64,000 nucleotides of DNA from positions 78,014-142,013 of the forward strand of contig NZ_AUKX01000007.1 in the NCBI RefSeq assembly GCF_000424985.1, given 5' to 3'. This document shows, one piece after another, positions 27,787 to 35,775 of the stretch (the first letter of the stretch is position 1; each line of letters begins with the position of its first letter). The stretch is from Arenibacter latericius DSM 15913 (GTDB lineage Bacteria > Bacteroidota > Bacteroidia > Flavobacteriales > Flavobacteriaceae). The notes under the pieces are model-generated. The model was not told the DNA's origin. It saw nothing but the letters and a program-made list of their open reading frames with translations, and made no database searches. The translations under genes were made by a program, and so were the position numbers.

Positions 27787-28729
27787 TTTCTTCTAACACT
27801 TTATATTCCTCCTTCAATAATACCTTCCCTGTAAGTCGCTCTTTCCAATTATGCCAGTTATACTTTTTAGAGAAAACATATATAAGAATAGGGTAAATCA
27901 CCAATACTGGTACAAATACATCCCATCCCAATTTAGGTTCAGAGACATCTAAATATATCGACTCTGTCTGAAACGCCGTCCAATCTGCGGTAACCAATAA
28001 GGCAGTTAGTAAATTATTAGCAGCATGAAAACCAAGGGCCAATTCTAACCCCTCGTCCATCAGGGTAATAATTCCCAAGAAAAAACCAGTTCCAATATAA
28101 TAGACCATAATACCATAGCCTAATTTATCTACCTCTGGATTAAATAAATGTAACAGTCCAAAGATCAAGGATGTTACCACCAAAGGCACCCATTTATTAC
28201 CGACAACAATACCGATACCTTGCATTAAATATCCGCGCATAAAATACTCCTCAAAACTAGTCTGCAAGGGAATAAAGAGAATAGCTATAACGCAAAGGAT
28301 TAAAAACGGCACTAGTTTAAAATTCAACTGATAATCTTCTGGGGAAAGATAAACATCAATCCCTAAGACTATTATGGTAATTCCTGCCCATAGTCCAAAT
28401 GCGTAAAACACCCTTTTCCAATCTATCCTTTTTCTGCTAGTTGTAAGGGAAACAATAGATTGTTTGTGTATATATTTTACAGTGATAAAAGTAGCTAGCA
28501 ATCCAAAAGCGAAAGATAATAACATAAGGAACAAAAACAGATTGCTTCCTAAAAGCTTAGACATACCGCTAACATCCATAGGCATTGGTCCAGACCCTAG
28601 GGATTTAATAACCAAAGCAGCCATAAGAGGAATCATTCCAATAACCTGCCACCCTAAGAAAATTAACAACAACCCAACTAAGTAAACCCAAGATTCACGA
28701 TTACCCTTATACCCTTGTTCTATATACAT
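27770..28729 (-). CDS. CPBP-family intramembrane metalloprotease
   Basis: 319 residues with about eight membrane helices. The Abi/CPBP motifs are present: EEYFMRG (EExxxR), FGLLHLFN (FxxxH) and FHAANN (HxxxN/B), so the glutamate-type protease centre looks intact. Family members range from Rce1-like CAAX proteases to bacteriocin-immunity proteins; the substrate here is unknown. The ATG at 28729 is preferred over an upstream TTG; it overlaps the menC stop by 10 bases, and the 3' end overlaps menE, so it is embedded in the menaquinone operon. Confidence 0.82.
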   Translation of the reverse strand: MYIEQGYKGNRESWVYLVGLLLIFLGWQVIGMIPLMAALVIKSLGSGPMPMDVSGMSKLLGSNLFLFLMLLSFAFGLLATFITVKYIHKQSIVSLTTSRKRIDWKRVFYAFGLWAGITIIVLGIDVYLSPEDYQLNFKLVPFLILCVIAILFIPLQTSFEEYFMRGYLMQGIGIVVGNKWVPLVVTSLIFGLLHLFNPEVDKLGYGIMVYYIGTGFFLGIITLMDEGLELALGFHAANNLLTALLVTADWTAFQTESIYLDVSEPKLGWDVFVPVLVIYPILIYVFSKKYNWHNWKERLTGKVLLKEEYKVLEENGPKL

Positions 28730-29772
28730 ATTCTTTCCAATAATTTTTCTTCCCAATTTATACTTTTCGCATATCCCAAATGACCATTTTTAACCGTTAA
28801 CGGGCTAGAAAAGTTATTGGTATACAGACTGCCAGTGCCTAAGCCTTGAGGCAGTTTATTTTTTAAGGTATACGTCCATTGTGCAATAGCATTTAAGCCA
28901 ATATTACTCTCTAAAGCACTAGTTATCCACCATTTAACATTAAGCTTATCTGCAATGTTTATCCATTCTTCACTACCTCTATATCCGCCCACCAAACTTG
29001 GTTTTAATATTATATATTGCGGTTGAATGGTTTGTAGCAGTTCTTCTTTGTTTGCAACCTTATTAATCCCAATAAGTTCTTCATCTAAAGCAATTGGGAT
29101 GGGCGTATTACTACATAATTCTTTCATTGCCATAGTTTGCCCGGCTTTAATTGGCTGTTCTATGGAATGTATATTAAAAGGCGCCAAGAGATGAAGTTTC
29201 TCCATAGCTTCTGAAGGTGAAAAAGCTCCATTTGCATCTACCCTTAATTCTATTTGATCTGGATTATACGAGTCTCGAATGGAAGCTAATATTTCCAATT
29301 CCTTTTCAAAATCAATCGCGCCAATTTTCATTTTAATACAGCGAAACCCCTCCACCAACTTTTGTTGTATTTGCTGATGCATGAAATTCTCATCTCCCAT
29401 CCACACCAAACCATTTATGGGAATGACCTTCTCTCCATTGGTAAATTCCGACGGATATAAGGTAAACGTATCTTTAGAATTCAAGGATAAAAATGCTTGT
29501 TCTACTCCAAACTGTATACTGGGATAATCAACAAGAGCTTTCCAAAGTTCTTCTTTTCCCAGATGGATATTTTCACAAGTCCATTTTAGTTTCTCCTCAT
29601 AATTAGGAGTATCGTCGTAACTTAATCCTCTTAAAATACCACATTCTCCAATTCCTAATTCACCGTTATCTTCCAAAATAAGAAACCATATTTCTTTTTG
29701 GGTCATTACTCCTCTAGAAGTACCACTGGGTCTTTTAAACTGTAGAATGTATTTTTTATAAGTAGCTTTCAT
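28720..29772 (-). CDS. menC: o-Succinylbenzoate synthase
   Basis: 350 residues. An enolase-superfamily dehydratase that forms o-succinylbenzoate from SHCHC in menaquinone synthesis. Seen: catalytic KMKIGA lysine region (~160), metal ligands in LRVDANGAF (D~190), IEQP (E~218) and ALDEEL (D~240), and a later lysine in 'YIILKPSLVGG'. The ATG at 29772 is chosen because a TAAATTTG promoter box (29792-29785) overlaps an upstream in-frame TTG. First gene of menC-CPBP-menE. Confidence 0.87.
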   Translation of the reverse strand: MKATYKKYILQFKRPSGTSRGVMTQKEIWFLILEDNGELGIGECGILRGLSYDDTPNYEEKLKWTCENIHLGKEELWKALVDYPSIQFGVEQAFLSLNSKDTFTLYPSEFTNGEKVIPINGLVWMGDENFMHQQIQQKLVEGFRCIKMKIGAIDFEKELEILASIRDSYNPDQIELRVDANGAFSPSEAMEKLHLLAPFNIHSIEQPIKAGQTMAMKELCSNTPIPIALDEELIGINKVANKEELLQTIQPQYIILKPSLVGGYRGSEEWINIADKLNVKWWITSALESNIGLNAIAQWTYTLKNKLPQGLGTGSLYTNNFSSPLTVKNGHLGYAKSINWEEKLLERICI

Positions 29773-29784
29773 ATTCAATAAGGC

Positions 29785-29792
29785 CAAATTTA
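29785..29792 (-). promoter_or_regulatory. -7 promoter box for the menC operon
   Basis: TAAATTTG on the minus strand, 12 bases upstream of the menC ATG. The divergent SDR gene starts at 29821, so both promoters share about 50 bases. Confidence 0.55.
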
Positions 29793-29820
29793 ACTATCTT
29801 TTTCTTTTTAATGAGATAAA

Positions 29821-30615
29821 ATGGCAACAAACAAAAATAAGATTATATGGATTACAGGAGCATCTTCCGGACTAGGCAAAGCGCTTACTTTAGTACTTAG
29901 CAAGAAAGACCATAAATTAATTATTTCTTCTAGAAACAAGGATCAGCTCAATAAGGTAAAAAGTAGTTGTTCTAACCCAGAAAATATTGAAGTGCTTCCT
30001 TTAGATTTAGAAGATATCAGTTCAATGTCCATCAAAGTAGATAAAGCTATGCTAATTTATGGTTCCATAGACATCTTAATTAACAATGCCGGAATAAGTC
30101 AACGATCTCTAATTATAAATACAGAGATGAGTGTCTACAAGCAGCTTATGGATATAAACTATATGGGAACCATTGCGCTGACTAAAGCATTACTCCCTCA
30201 CTTTGTGCGGCAAAGGCAGGGTCAGTTTGTTACTGTAACTAGTCTTATGGGTAAATTTAGCTCCCCTTACCGGTCTGGTTATTGTGGAGCCAAACACGCG
30301 TTGCACGGTTTTTTTGATGCCCTTAGAATGGAGCATGCCAAAGATAACATAAGCGTTACTATGATCTGCCCTGGATTTGTTAACACAGATATAGCCAGAA
30401 ATGCACTCACTAGTACGGGGACTCCCCAAAAAGAGAACGATAAAGCCACTCAGAATGGAATGTCCCCAGAAATATTTGCAAAAAAAATGATGAGGGCAAT
30501 TAAGAACAAAAAGTTTGAAGCCTACATTGGAAAACGGGAAGTAATGGGCATATACGTAAAACGCTTTTTCCCAAAGCTCCTACACCGAATGGTTTTAAGG
30601 AGTCAGGTACGCTAA
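29821..30615 (+). CDS. Short-chain dehydrogenase/reductase
   Basis: 264 residues. Classical SDR: cofactor loop TGASSGLGK (13-21), NNAGISQ (~90), catalytic serine in 'VTVTSLMGKFS' and YCGAKHA (YxxxK). It matches the DHRS7-like group of bacterial SDRs ('RMEHAKDNISVTMICPGFVNTDIA'). Substrate unknown. Divergent from menC. Its stop codon abuts the stop of the convergent UPF0173 gene with no base between. Confidence 0.86.
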   Translation: MATNKNKIIWITGASSGLGKALTLVLSKKDHKLIISSRNKDQLNKVKSSCSNPENIEVLPLDLEDISSMSIKVDKAMLIYGSIDILINNAGISQRSLIINTEMSVYKQLMDINYMGTIALTKALLPHFVRQRQGQFVTVTSLMGKFSSPYRSGYCGAKHALHGFFDALRMEHAKDNISVTMICPGFVNTDIARNALTSTGTPQKENDKATQNGMSPEIFAKKMMRAIKNKKFEAYIGKREVMGIYVKRFFPKLLHRMVLRSQVR

Positions 30616-31296
30616 TTATACAGTTAGCTGTTCTCCTATATCCAATAGAATTAACTCTTTCCCTGCATCTGAAAAGGTTTTCTTTGCCTTTTCATGATCT
30701 ATTTCAATAAACCCAAAAGTATCAAAGTGATACCCTAAGACCTTGTCACATTCTACAAAATCTGCCGCTATAACCGCATCTTTGGGTCCCATGGTAAAAT
30801 TGTCTCCCACAGGCAAAATAGCAAGATCTAATTGAGCGAACAAGGGAATCAACTTCATATCCATAGTTAAGGCGGTGTCTCCAGCAATGTAAATCTGCTT
30901 TTTTCCTGAGCTTAAAATAAATCCTCCAGGTTGTCCTCCATAGGAGCCATCGGGAAAAGAAGAAGTATGTATAGCGTTCACATATTTTAAATCTCCAAAA
31001 TCAAAACTCCAACTTCCACCGTGGTTCATAGGATGGGTAGAAAGACCTTTATTTTCAAAATAAGTGGCGATTTCAAAATTACTAACCACTACTGCTTTGC
31101 TCCTCAAGGCTATTTCTTCAACATCTAAGATATGATCTTGGTGAGCATGGGTAATTAAAATATAATCGGGGTTAAGATCATTAATATCAATTATCCCCTT
31201 TGCTTTTTCGTTTCCAGATATAAACGGGTCAACCAATAGGGTCTTACCTCCTACAGTAATTTGTAGTGAAGCGTGACCTAAAAATGTAATTTGCAT
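30616..31296 (-). CDS. Metal-dependent hydrolase, UPF0173 family
   Basis: 226 residues, cytoplasmic. Metallo-beta-lactamase fold: 'ITFLGHASLQI' opening, ITHAHQDHILD metal site (HxHxDH), 'YIAGDTALTMDM' and 'VLGYHFDTF' with further ligands. The size and order match UPF0173 (YtkL-like) hydrolases, whose physiological substrates are not settled. It is a paralogue of the exported lipoprotein at 20376. Convergent with the SDR gene at zero spacing. Confidence 0.87.
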   Translation of the reverse strand: MQITFLGHASLQITVGGKTLLVDPFISGNEKAKGIIDINDLNPDYILITHAHQDHILDVEEIALRSKAVVVSNFEIATYFENKGLSTHPMNHGGSWSFDFGDLKYVNAIHTSSFPDGSYGGQPGGFILSSGKKQIYIAGDTALTMDMKLIPLFAQLDLAILPVGDNFTMGPKDAVIAADFVECDKVLGYHFDTFGFIEIDHEKAKKTFSDAGKELILLDIGEQLTV

Positions 31297-31319
31297 ATTG
31301 AACTTGTTTTAACCCAAAG

Positions 31320-33290
31320 TTATTTAAAATTGAACCAATAACGAACTCCTTCTGAAGTTTTGTCGATATTTAAGGTAGATTGCAACTGATTAGCCAAACG
31401 ATTCATAAGACGTATTCCCATGGAAGCGTTCTGATTTAAGTCTGATTCCTCAGGTAACCCTACTCCATTATCAGAATATTCGAAATAACCTTTTTCGGAA
31501 TCTTTACTTAAATAGATAGAAATCTTTTCTTCGGTTTCTTTCCTTACCTCATCGGGGAATGCATATTTAAAAGAGTTGGAAACCAATTCGTTTAAAATTA
31601 GGCCAAAGGGAATAGCCCTATCGATATCTAACTCTACCCCTTCCGCATCTATAATGATATTAATATTATGTCCTCCTTTTTTATATACTGATTGCACACT
31701 ATTGATTAGGCTTTCTATATATCCCTGCATTTCAATAACCGATAGGTCTTCATTTTGATACAGTTTTTGATGTATTAATGCCATAGCTTTTACCCTACTC
31801 TTCCCTTCCTCTAACGCCTGTATTGCAGCCTTGCTTCTCGTATTTTTAGTTTGTAAGCTAAGCAGGCTTGAAACCATTTGTAAATTATTTTTCACCCGGT
31901 GATGTATCTCCTTTAAAAGCGAATCTTTTTCCACTAAAGCTGCTTCTATCATCTCTTTCTGATTCTCTATAAGTCGCTGATTTTTAATACTCTTTATATA
32001 CGCATACACAAGTCCCGCAAAACCTAAAAGAGTGAAAATCAGGGAAATAAATACAATATTTATCCGTTCTTCCTTAGCTAATAGATCGGTTTTAGACTTA
32101 TCTAAGTCTAGTTTTTGAGCCTCCATCATTTTTTTAGAATACTCAATTTCCTGTCCAGCTACTGCAGCCAACTGCTGCTTTTTCATTGATGTTTCATTTT
32201 TAACCAACGAATCATTTATCCTTACATTTCTTTTTAAGTAATCTACAGAACTTTTATAATCATTAGTTTTTGCAAAATAGGCAGCTAGCAGTCCATTTCT
32301 TCTAACAACATTTTCAACTGTCGCAGGCGCAGCCACTTTTTTAAGTAAATCTCTAGCCCGATCATATTCCTCCTTTTGAAGATAACAATCTGCTAACTCC
32401 AGTGTGTTTACTATTAATTCATTAGAGGGCCTTCCTAAATTACTCCCTTGCAAAGTGGTAATAGAGGTCTCTAACAATGGAATGGCAAGATCAAATTCCT
32501 TTAGAAGAGCATAACACTTGCCTATATTTCCTTCTATGATACCTTTAAGCAAATTGCCTTTTTCTATTTCAAGATCCGATTTATCTCTTCTAATATCAGT
32601 TAAGTAAATATTGATAAAACTTTCAGCTTTTTTAAAGTAGGTAAGTGCAGTAGGTGTAGATAAATCCAAAAACAAATAAGTCCCCACATTATTATGATAT
32701 TCGGCTTGCCCATAATAATCGAACTCCCCCACCGTTTTCAACATCTCCTTAATATAATCGTCCATCGCCTTTCTATGGAGACCAAGATTAGAGTAAATGT
32801 CATAAAAAACAACCTTATCTGACAGCCCCAATTCCCTTTTCTCGTTCCTTATTTCAAATTGACGATCATAAAGTCCAAGTTTCGCATAATTATTATCAAT
32901 CAAATCCAAAAGAATCCTCTTAGATTCTAAGCTTGTACCTTCCCATTTGCTGTACAACTCATTGGCTATAGCTACACTTTTGCTATAATCACCAATATCA
33001 TAAAACAACTGCGCTTGCATTATTTCATACTTCATTATACTTAATGAATCGTTGACATTTTCTGCCTCTTTATGATACTTATTTACTATAGCCTGCCAAT
33101 CATAGGCAGAGTTATCTTTATAGCGATTAGTACTATCAAAGAAAAGCTGAAACTTTTCTTCGGCCATTTGCAAACTCTGAAATTCTTGAAAAAGATTAGG
33201 TTTCACAACTTCCTCTTGGGCTAAAGCGCTCCCTAGGCCTATAGAGAATAGGGCAAATACCATTAGTATTTTTCTTAGGAATTTTGTCAT
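31320..33290 (-). CDS. TPR-containing sensor histidine kinase (HisKA_2 type)
   Basis: 656 residues. Signal peptide (1-24), an extracytoplasmic region of TPR-like helical repeats (about 60-365), coiled coil, one membrane helix (411-431), then a HisKA_2 phosphoacceptor domain 'LLKEIHHRVKNNLQMVSSLL' with H463 or H464, and a HATPase domain (N box 'LILNELVSNSFKYAFP', G1 'YSDNGVGLP'). It autophosphorylates in response to a periplasmic cue, probably through protein contacts of the TPRs. No response-regulator gene adjoins it, so it is an orphan kinase in this window. Confidence 0.9.
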   Translation of the reverse strand: MTKFLRKILMVFALFSIGLGSALAQEEVVKPNLFQEFQSLQMAEEKFQLFFDSTNRYKDNSAYDWQAIVNKYHKEAENVNDSLSIMKYEIMQAQLFYDIGDYSKSVAIANELYSKWEGTSLESKRILLDLIDNNYAKLGLYDRQFEIRNEKRELGLSDKVVFYDIYSNLGLHRKAMDDYIKEMLKTVGEFDYYGQAEYHNNVGTYLFLDLSTPTALTYFKKAESFINIYLTDIRRDKSDLEIEKGNLLKGIIEGNIGKCYALLKEFDLAIPLLETSITTLQGSNLGRPSNELIVNTLELADCYLQKEEYDRARDLLKKVAAPATVENVVRRNGLLAAYFAKTNDYKSSVDYLKRNVRINDSLVKNETSMKKQQLAAVAGQEIEYSKKMMEAQKLDLDKSKTDLLAKEERINIVFISLIFTLLGFAGLVYAYIKSIKNQRLIENQKEMIEAALVEKDSLLKEIHHRVKNNLQMVSSLLSLQTKNTRSKAAIQALEEGKSRVKAMALIHQKLYQNEDLSVIEMQGYIESLINSVQSVYKKGGHNINIIIDAEGVELDIDRAIPFGLILNELVSNSFKYAFPDEVRKETEEKISIYLSKDSEKGYFEYSDNGVGLPEESDLNQNASMGIRLMNRLANQLQSTLNIDKTSEGVRYWFNFK

Positions 33291-33781
33291 TGTTTTAGTT
33301 GTGCATCCAAATTAAGTTACCCTTCCATATTAGTATGCTAATCCTTGGTAACAGTAAAGATGTAATATTTAAATTAATAATCAAGCATAAATTCACTTGC
33401 ATTGTCTCGCCATTACCATCAACAATGACAAGATTCACTCCTATAAAATTAATCGATTTACCTGCCCACTGCTATAGTTAATTAGGTGTAAGTAAATTTG
33501 CTATTCAATTCTCTGAATCGATTCCTTATAATAAATAGGATTGAATTTGCTATAGTTAGCGTAGTCAATAAAAAAGGCAATACAAGTTAATTGTAGTGCC
33601 TTTAAGTATATGTAAAACGATAAGATTTGGGGTCTTTTATCAAGATTAAAAATAGCTTGTCTTTACAGTAAAGCTACAATAATGTTGTGTAACCATCCAA
33701 TTTTGTGGTGAAGATTATAATTTGCAATATATTATGATTCTAGTTTCCCTAAAAATAATAGGATAGTACTTGTTACTATAT
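33291..33781. other. Intergenic region between the histidine kinase and the S24 regulator
   Basis: About 490 AT-rich bases. It contains a terminator-like hairpin at 33573-33603, serving the S24 gene from the right. A 60-codon plus-strand ORF (33299-33481) shows no recognisable features and is not called. The histidine kinase promoter must lie here, but no clear consensus was seen. Confidence 0.55.
33573..33603 (-). terminator. Probable terminator of the S24 regulator transcript
   Basis: AAAGGCAATACAA (33573-33585) pairs with TTGTAGTGCCTTT (33591-33603), 12 of 13 positions, with a 5-base loop. On the minus strand it is followed by TT and then TATTG, so a short T run. It lies about 180 bases past the S24 stop. 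Confidence 0.6.
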
Positions 33782-34549
33782 TTAGTTATTTACCCTTTTA
33801 ATCTGACTTTTCAGTTCTTCCATTGATTCCTGTAATTGTCGCAACAGTCCACTTTCCGAAGTGGCGTCTACACCAAAGGTAATTTTACTTCCCACTTGCC
33901 AAAGTTCCTGTAGCTCATTTGTCTTAACACGATAGGGTGGGTAATTTTCATTTATAGAAATAAGAGAAATCTCTGTAGGGTCTGGAGATCTTTCAATTTT
34001 CTTTACTAAAACGGCATCTTGTAGAACAACAACATAAATTTTATTGGGACTTATATCCTGCAATCCTTCCACAGCCTTGGCTAAAACCCACTCCCCTGGC
34101 CTCAAATTAGGTAGCATACTATCTCCTTCTACTTGAAAGCCACGATAAGTAGCATTTCTAAACTCCGGAAGAGGGATATCGAACGCAGGAAGTTGACGAT
34201 ACCAACTAGTATCTTGTATATTCTGAGGGTACCCTGCGGCAGCTTTAGCATTTACTAAAACCATATTCTCATTATCTGAGGAGTCTACAGTTACTACTTT
34301 TGGCATTACACTGCTATTTGCCGTAGATAAATTCTTATGAATACTATCTCCATACAACCAAAGAGGATTCACGTTAAATTGTTTGAGCAGTTGAGCAACT
34401 ACAGTTCCAGATAATTTGGTCCTACCACGCTCTATATCAGCAGTAGTATTGGAAACTCCCAAAAGCTTGGCAAATTCTGCCTGTGTAAAACCTAATTCCC
34501 TACGAATCTCTGTAAAACGCTTAACTGCAATCTCTAAATTATCGTTCAT
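33782..34549 (-). CDS. LexA-like XRE/S24 self-cleaving repressor
   Basis: 255 residues. An N-terminal XRE helix-turn-helix (about 10-63, 'LGFTQAEFAKLLGVSNTTA') is joined to a C-terminal S24 peptidase domain. Catalytic S144 is in VEGDSMLPN and the general base K183 in AVLVKKIER. A candidate Ala-Gly cleavage site is A105-G106 in KAAAGYPQ. All parts needed for RecA-stimulated autocleavage are therefore present, as in LexA, CI and UmuD. Divergent from a small clamp-motif protein and a DUF4130-type gene; the gap holds dyad operators over both promoters, suggesting autorepression. A damage-inducing signal is inferred, not shown. Confidence 0.88.
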   Translation of the reverse strand: MNDNLEIAVKRFTEIRRELGFTQAEFAKLLGVSNTTADIERGRTKLSGTVVAQLLKQFNVNPLWLYGDSIHKNLSTANSSVMPKVVTVDSSDNENMVLVNAKAAAGYPQNIQDTSWYRQLPAFDIPLPEFRNATYRGFQVEGDSMLPNLRPGEWVLAKAVEGLQDISPNKIYVVVLQDAVLVKKIERSPDPTEISLISINENYPPYRVKTNELQELWQVGSKITFGVDATSESGLLRQLQESMEELKSQIKRVNN

Positions 34550-34622
34550 ATCCCAAAATTTAAATTAAAACTCCCAGATAGTATCCATTCTCTATAGGGA
34601 ATAACAGACCATAAATATAATT

Positions 34623-34651
34623 CAAATATACACAATTTGGAGTATATCCAA
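34623..34651 (-). promoter_or_regulatory. Promoter of the S24 regulator gene
   Basis: On the minus strand TTG (34651-34649), 18 bases, TATATTTG (34630-34623). A perfect TTGGA-N5-TCCAA dyad (34637-34651) lies between and over these elements, so a bound repressor would block it. Confidence 0.65.
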
Positions 34652-34702
34652 TAAAATTGTTGGATTATTTCCATATTTAGGAATAAATCCATATATTTGG
34701 AT
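34637..34702. promoter_or_regulatory. Array of TTGGA-N5-TCCAA operator-like dyads
   Basis: Three spaced dyads: TTGGAgtataTCCAA (34637-34651, perfect), TTGGAttattTCCAT (34660-34674) and TAGGAataaaTCCAT (34678-34692). A reversed pair ATCCA-N6-TGGAT follows at 34687-34702. Sites two and three also form a longer imperfect dyad (34661-34691). The first overlaps the regulator's promoter, the last the promoter of the divergent operon. Probable binding sites of the S24 repressor; binding itself is inferred. Confidence 0.6.
34692..34699 (+). promoter_or_regulatory. -7 promoter box for the 58-residue protein/DUF4130 operon
   Basis: TATATTTG matches TAnnTTTG, 24 bases before the ATG at 34723, and overlaps the fourth dyad half-site (TTTGGA). 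No TTG at consensus spacing, which would suit a promoter of modest basal strength. Confidence 0.5.
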
Positions 34703-34722
34703 TAATTACAAAACGCTACATT

Positions 34723-34899
34723 ATGACTATTGAAGAGCTACACCACAAATTAAGTCTATTAGCCCTAACTGCAATAGGAGATGAACCCTTGATAACACCC
34801 AAACCAAGGATTAGAAAACCTAAACTAAAAAGGTCTACACAGCCTAAGCCTGATTGTTTGGAAAACAAGAATTATATACAATTTAGTTTATTTGATTAA
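34723..34899 (+). CDS. 58-residue protein with C-terminal beta-clamp-like motif
   Basis: 58 residues starting MTIEELHHKL. It has a short N-terminal amphipathic helix, a basic proline-rich middle (KPRIRKPKLKRSTQPKP) and ends NYIQFSLFD-stop. QFSLF fits the bacterial sliding-clamp-binding pentapeptide (consensus QL[S/D]LF). No larger domain fits, and no cysteine cluster. The stop is two bases before the ATG of the DUF4130-type gene, so the two are surely co-translated. It is the first gene after the S24-repressor operators. It could be a clamp-targeting adaptor or a remnant of a larger partner protein; not recognised as a named family. Confidence 0.6.
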   Translation: MTIEELHHKLSLLALTAIGDEPLITPKPRIRKPKLKRSTQPKPDCLENKNYIQFSLFD

Positions 34900-34901
34900 G
34901 C

Positions 34902-35618
34902 ATGGAAAATGTAAAAATTTTACGATATGATGGAAGTCTAAATGGTTTCTTATGCGCCATATACCGGGCTTTCGAATCAAAATTAAGAGTAATCGATATT
35001 CAAAAAAGCGAAAAGGCTCAAAAAGGTTTATTTACGGAAGTAGAAACTATTATTACGGATGTAAATAAAGCTAGACGTGTATGGATAGGTATCCAAAAGA
35101 AAAACAATGCGGCGATCAAAAATATCTACTTTTCATTTCTGAGCGAATCAAAAGGGATTGAATTACTGCTGTATAAATACATTTGCTCTCTCTACAATAC
35201 GACATCTGATACTGAATCAGAAGAAGAATTACAGACCATACGAATAAAACTATACCAATATTCAGGTATGGTATCTAGAGAAAAACTCCGAATTGAGTCG
35301 ATCGCTAAATTCAGAGTTTCCCAAGATGGTATTTATTTTTCTGCGGTATCACCATACTATGATGTATTACCACTTTTAAGTAAATACTATAGATCAAAAT
35401 TTCCTAATAAGGCGTTTGCTATCTACGATCTCAAAAGACGTTATGCTGTTTTTTATGATCTAGAGACAACACAAATAATTAGGACAGATCTTTCCAATAT
35501 CCAATCTATAGGTCCATTATCTAAAACAAATTTAAAACCTTTAATTAAGAGGGAGCTTTTCACTCATGATTATACACCACATGCCACTAGTTTCTTTAGT
35601 GAAAAAGAGGCCGTTTAA
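34902..35618 (+). CDS. DUF4130/TIGR03915-type putative DNA repair protein
   Basis: 238 residues. The N-terminus 'LRYDGSLNGFLCAIYRAFE' is the hallmark of the TIGR03915 (DUF4130) family, proposed to act in DNA metabolism together with an SPL-like radical-SAM protein (TIGR03916). Basic C-terminal half with 'YYRSKFPNKAFAIYDLKRRYAVFYD', also family-typical. The radical-SAM partner is not adjacent here; the upstream partner is the 58-residue protein instead. Regulated, by position, by the divergent S24 repressor. The enzymatic activity of the family is unknown. Confidence 0.82.
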   Translation: MENVKILRYDGSLNGFLCAIYRAFESKLRVIDIQKSEKAQKGLFTEVETIITDVNKARRVWIGIQKKNNAAIKNIYFSFLSESKGIELLLYKYICSLYNTTSDTESEEELQTIRIKLYQYSGMVSREKLRIESIAKFRVSQDGIYFSAVSPYYDVLPLLSKYYRSKFPNKAFAIYDLKRRYAVFYDLETTQIIRTDLSNIQSIGPLSKTNLKPLIKRELFTHDYTPHATSFFSEKEAV

Positions 35619-35680
35619 GACAAACTAGAGTCTAAGAATAATCTAATCGTAATACTCAACACTTAATCTAAGACGAATTA

Positions 35681-35713
35681 CTTCTTTACTCCCAAATAAA
35701 GAAGGTTTAAACC
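35681..35713. terminator. Possible hairpin between convergent genes
   Basis: CTTCTTTA (35681-35688) pairs with TAAAGAAG (35697-35704), 8-base loop, directly followed by the palindrome GGTTTAAACC (35704-35713). No T run close by, so terminator function is uncertain. Confidence 0.35.
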
Positions 35714-35775
35714 TAAGTTTTTCTTGGACTTATCATTAAAGTTCATTGAACCATCCAAAATCGGTTATTTAGAAA

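Noticed and set aside
33299..33481. 60-codon plus-strand ORF between the histidine kinase and S24 genes
   Set aside because: No start signal, no domain or membrane pattern; composition is like the surrounding non-coding DNA.
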